Assembly (NCBI GenBank): GCA_049999765.1 | Contig: JBNGIQ010009260.1 | Location: forward strand, 70,150-123,461 | Length of the DNA: 53,312 nt | Source: Phaeoceros laevis | Taxonomy: Eukaryota; Anthocerotophyta; Anthocerotopsida; Notothyladales | Reading direction: 5' to 3' | Shown: in pieces, positions 52,429 through 53,312 of the stretch | Layout: every line of letters begins with the position of its first letter | Position numbering within the stretch: position 1 is the first letter of the stretch | Translations under genes and position numbers: made by a program | The notes under the pieces: generated by a model | What the model saw: only the letters and a program-made list of their open reading frames with translations | Databases searched by the model: none | What the model was told of the DNA's origin: nothing

Positions 52429-53100
52429 ATAGATTCTTCTGCAGATACTCTAGCCAAAAGAGACTCATATTTTTCCTTAAAGAAATATTCTTTGTCTCAA
52501 TACTACTACTACTACTATATTTTTGCCTTAAAGAAATATTCTCCGTCTGAATACTACGAACATTAGTCTCTATTACTCTCTAACATAGATACCGTTCCAT
52601 ATATTTATCCTCCATATATTTGTCCATATATTTATCCTCCATACTACTTAATCTAATCTCCAATAGAGAAACCTTATTGTCTACCTTAGTTGCGTTTCCG
52701 TATGTTTGGATTTCCGTCAATTTCCAAAAGGGAGTATACCCTGATTTATATTTTTATATTATGGGGCTGCATTTATATTATAGTTGCATGTCGAGCCACT
52801 TGCTACTTGGGACATGTCAAAGAAATGGCGGCGTGCTGGAGTATATCGCGGCACCTTGCTACTAGTCTACACGAGGACGACTACTACTAGAGTACTTGTA
52901 CCCCAACGGTTAACGTTAAGGGACTATATTCATAAAATATTGATATCTGCATGGAAAATTGTAAAATTTACAGGACATATGTAATCTGGGGCAACCTGCC
53001 TATTTCTGAATTTTCAGACAAAAATTCCCTAAGAATCGCTCCAATAGTGCAAGAAACGCATTTTCGAAAGAAACTCTAGTAGATGCGGCTGCTATTGGTC
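52429..53100. other. AT-rich repeats, no gene
   Basis: CCTTAAAGAAATATTCT occurs at 52475-52491 and 52526-52542, flanking a (TAC)n run. CATATATTTATCCTCCATA-like text is doubled near 52600-52640. GTTTCCGTATGTTTGGAT (52693) and the ATTATGGGGCTGCA segment (52757) are copies of dispersed repeats also seen near 32570 and 43475. Confidence 0.6.
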
Positions 53101-53103
53101 CAG

Positions 53104-53270
53104 ATGCGGTTAACTTTCGCAACGCGGGCACGAACTATCGGTCTACATGCGGTTAACTTTCGCAACTCGGGCACGAACTATCGGTCTACATGCGGTTAAT
53201 CTATGCACCTCCGGCACGAACTACTGTCCTACATGCGGTTAAAACGAAAATTGGTGGTCTACGCTATTGT
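53104..53270. repeat. 43-bp tandem repeat, about 4 copies
   Basis: ATGCGGTTAA starts at 53104, 53147, 53190 and 53233, an exact 43-bp period. The first two units are nearly identical and the later ones diverge. The array may continue beyond the window. Confidence 0.9.
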
Positions 53271-53312
53271 CCTACTTGCGGGTAGGACATCTGTCAGATA
53301 ACGGCCAAATTC

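Overview
This is a stretch of a plant nuclear genome with spliced genes (introns mostly 70-190 bp, GT-AG, one GC-AG), plant-specific families (plastid argininosuccinate synthase, Raf-group kinase, trichome-birefringence-like acetyltransferase, pentatricopeptide repeat and NB-LRR relics) and many mobile-element relics. A gene for the motile-cilium nexin-dynein subunit DRC2/CCDC65 (15.7-19.0 kb, minus) implies flagellated cells, which excludes flowering plants. A bryophyte, lycophyte or fern, or possibly a charophyte alga, fits best; the species cannot be named from the sequence alone. Two runs of N (356-455 and 24890-24899) mark assembly gaps.

Layout. 0-4.5 kb: short tandem repeats, two unidentified possible exons and an ORF1-only LINE copy. 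4.5-6.6 kb: a same-strand cluster of exon fragments of unrelated genes (HBS1-like GTPase twice, plastid accA, an unidentified fragment, cytochrome b561). 7.4-20.1 kb is the gene-rich core: argininosuccinate synthase (-), a Gfo/Idh/MocA oxidoreductase (+, 12 exons, complete), a 2-oxoglutarate/Fe(II) dioxygenase (+, 4 exons, complete), DRC2 (-) and a small conserved membrane-like protein (-). 21.15-22.6 kb: a single-exon protein resembling the N-terminal half of PHO2/UBE2O but with no E2 domain.

22.9-30.9 kb is a tandem duplication of about 4 kb. Each unit starts with a gene joining an F-box to the C-terminal two thirds of SKP1 and continues with PPR pseudogene debris. The second gene is open; the first has an in-frame stop inside its F-box. 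The end of the duplicated unit is repeated a third time just upstream of a two-exon AT-hook protein gene (31.2 kb). 32.8-35.6 kb is a broken NB-LRR gene. 36.2-36.5 kb holds a 41-bp palindrome followed by a 19-bp-period array of an 8-bp palindrome. 37.6-41.4 kb is a decayed Penelope-like retroelement without a recognisable GIY-YIG endonuclease. 42-44.5 kb holds a repetitive ORF, foldback sequences and a tRNA-like B box. 44.9-46.8 kb is an intact Raf-like kinase, 47.3-49.1 kb a TBL gene with an apparent one-base frameshift, and 49.4-51 kb a cytochrome P450 that lacks its heme-binding end. The last 2 kb are retroelement remnant and tandem repeats.

The intact genes belong to unrelated pathways and are not a functional cluster. 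The most unusual items are the F-box-SKP1 fusion pair, the exon-fragment cluster, the E2-less PHO2-like protein and the endonuclease-free Penelope-like element.
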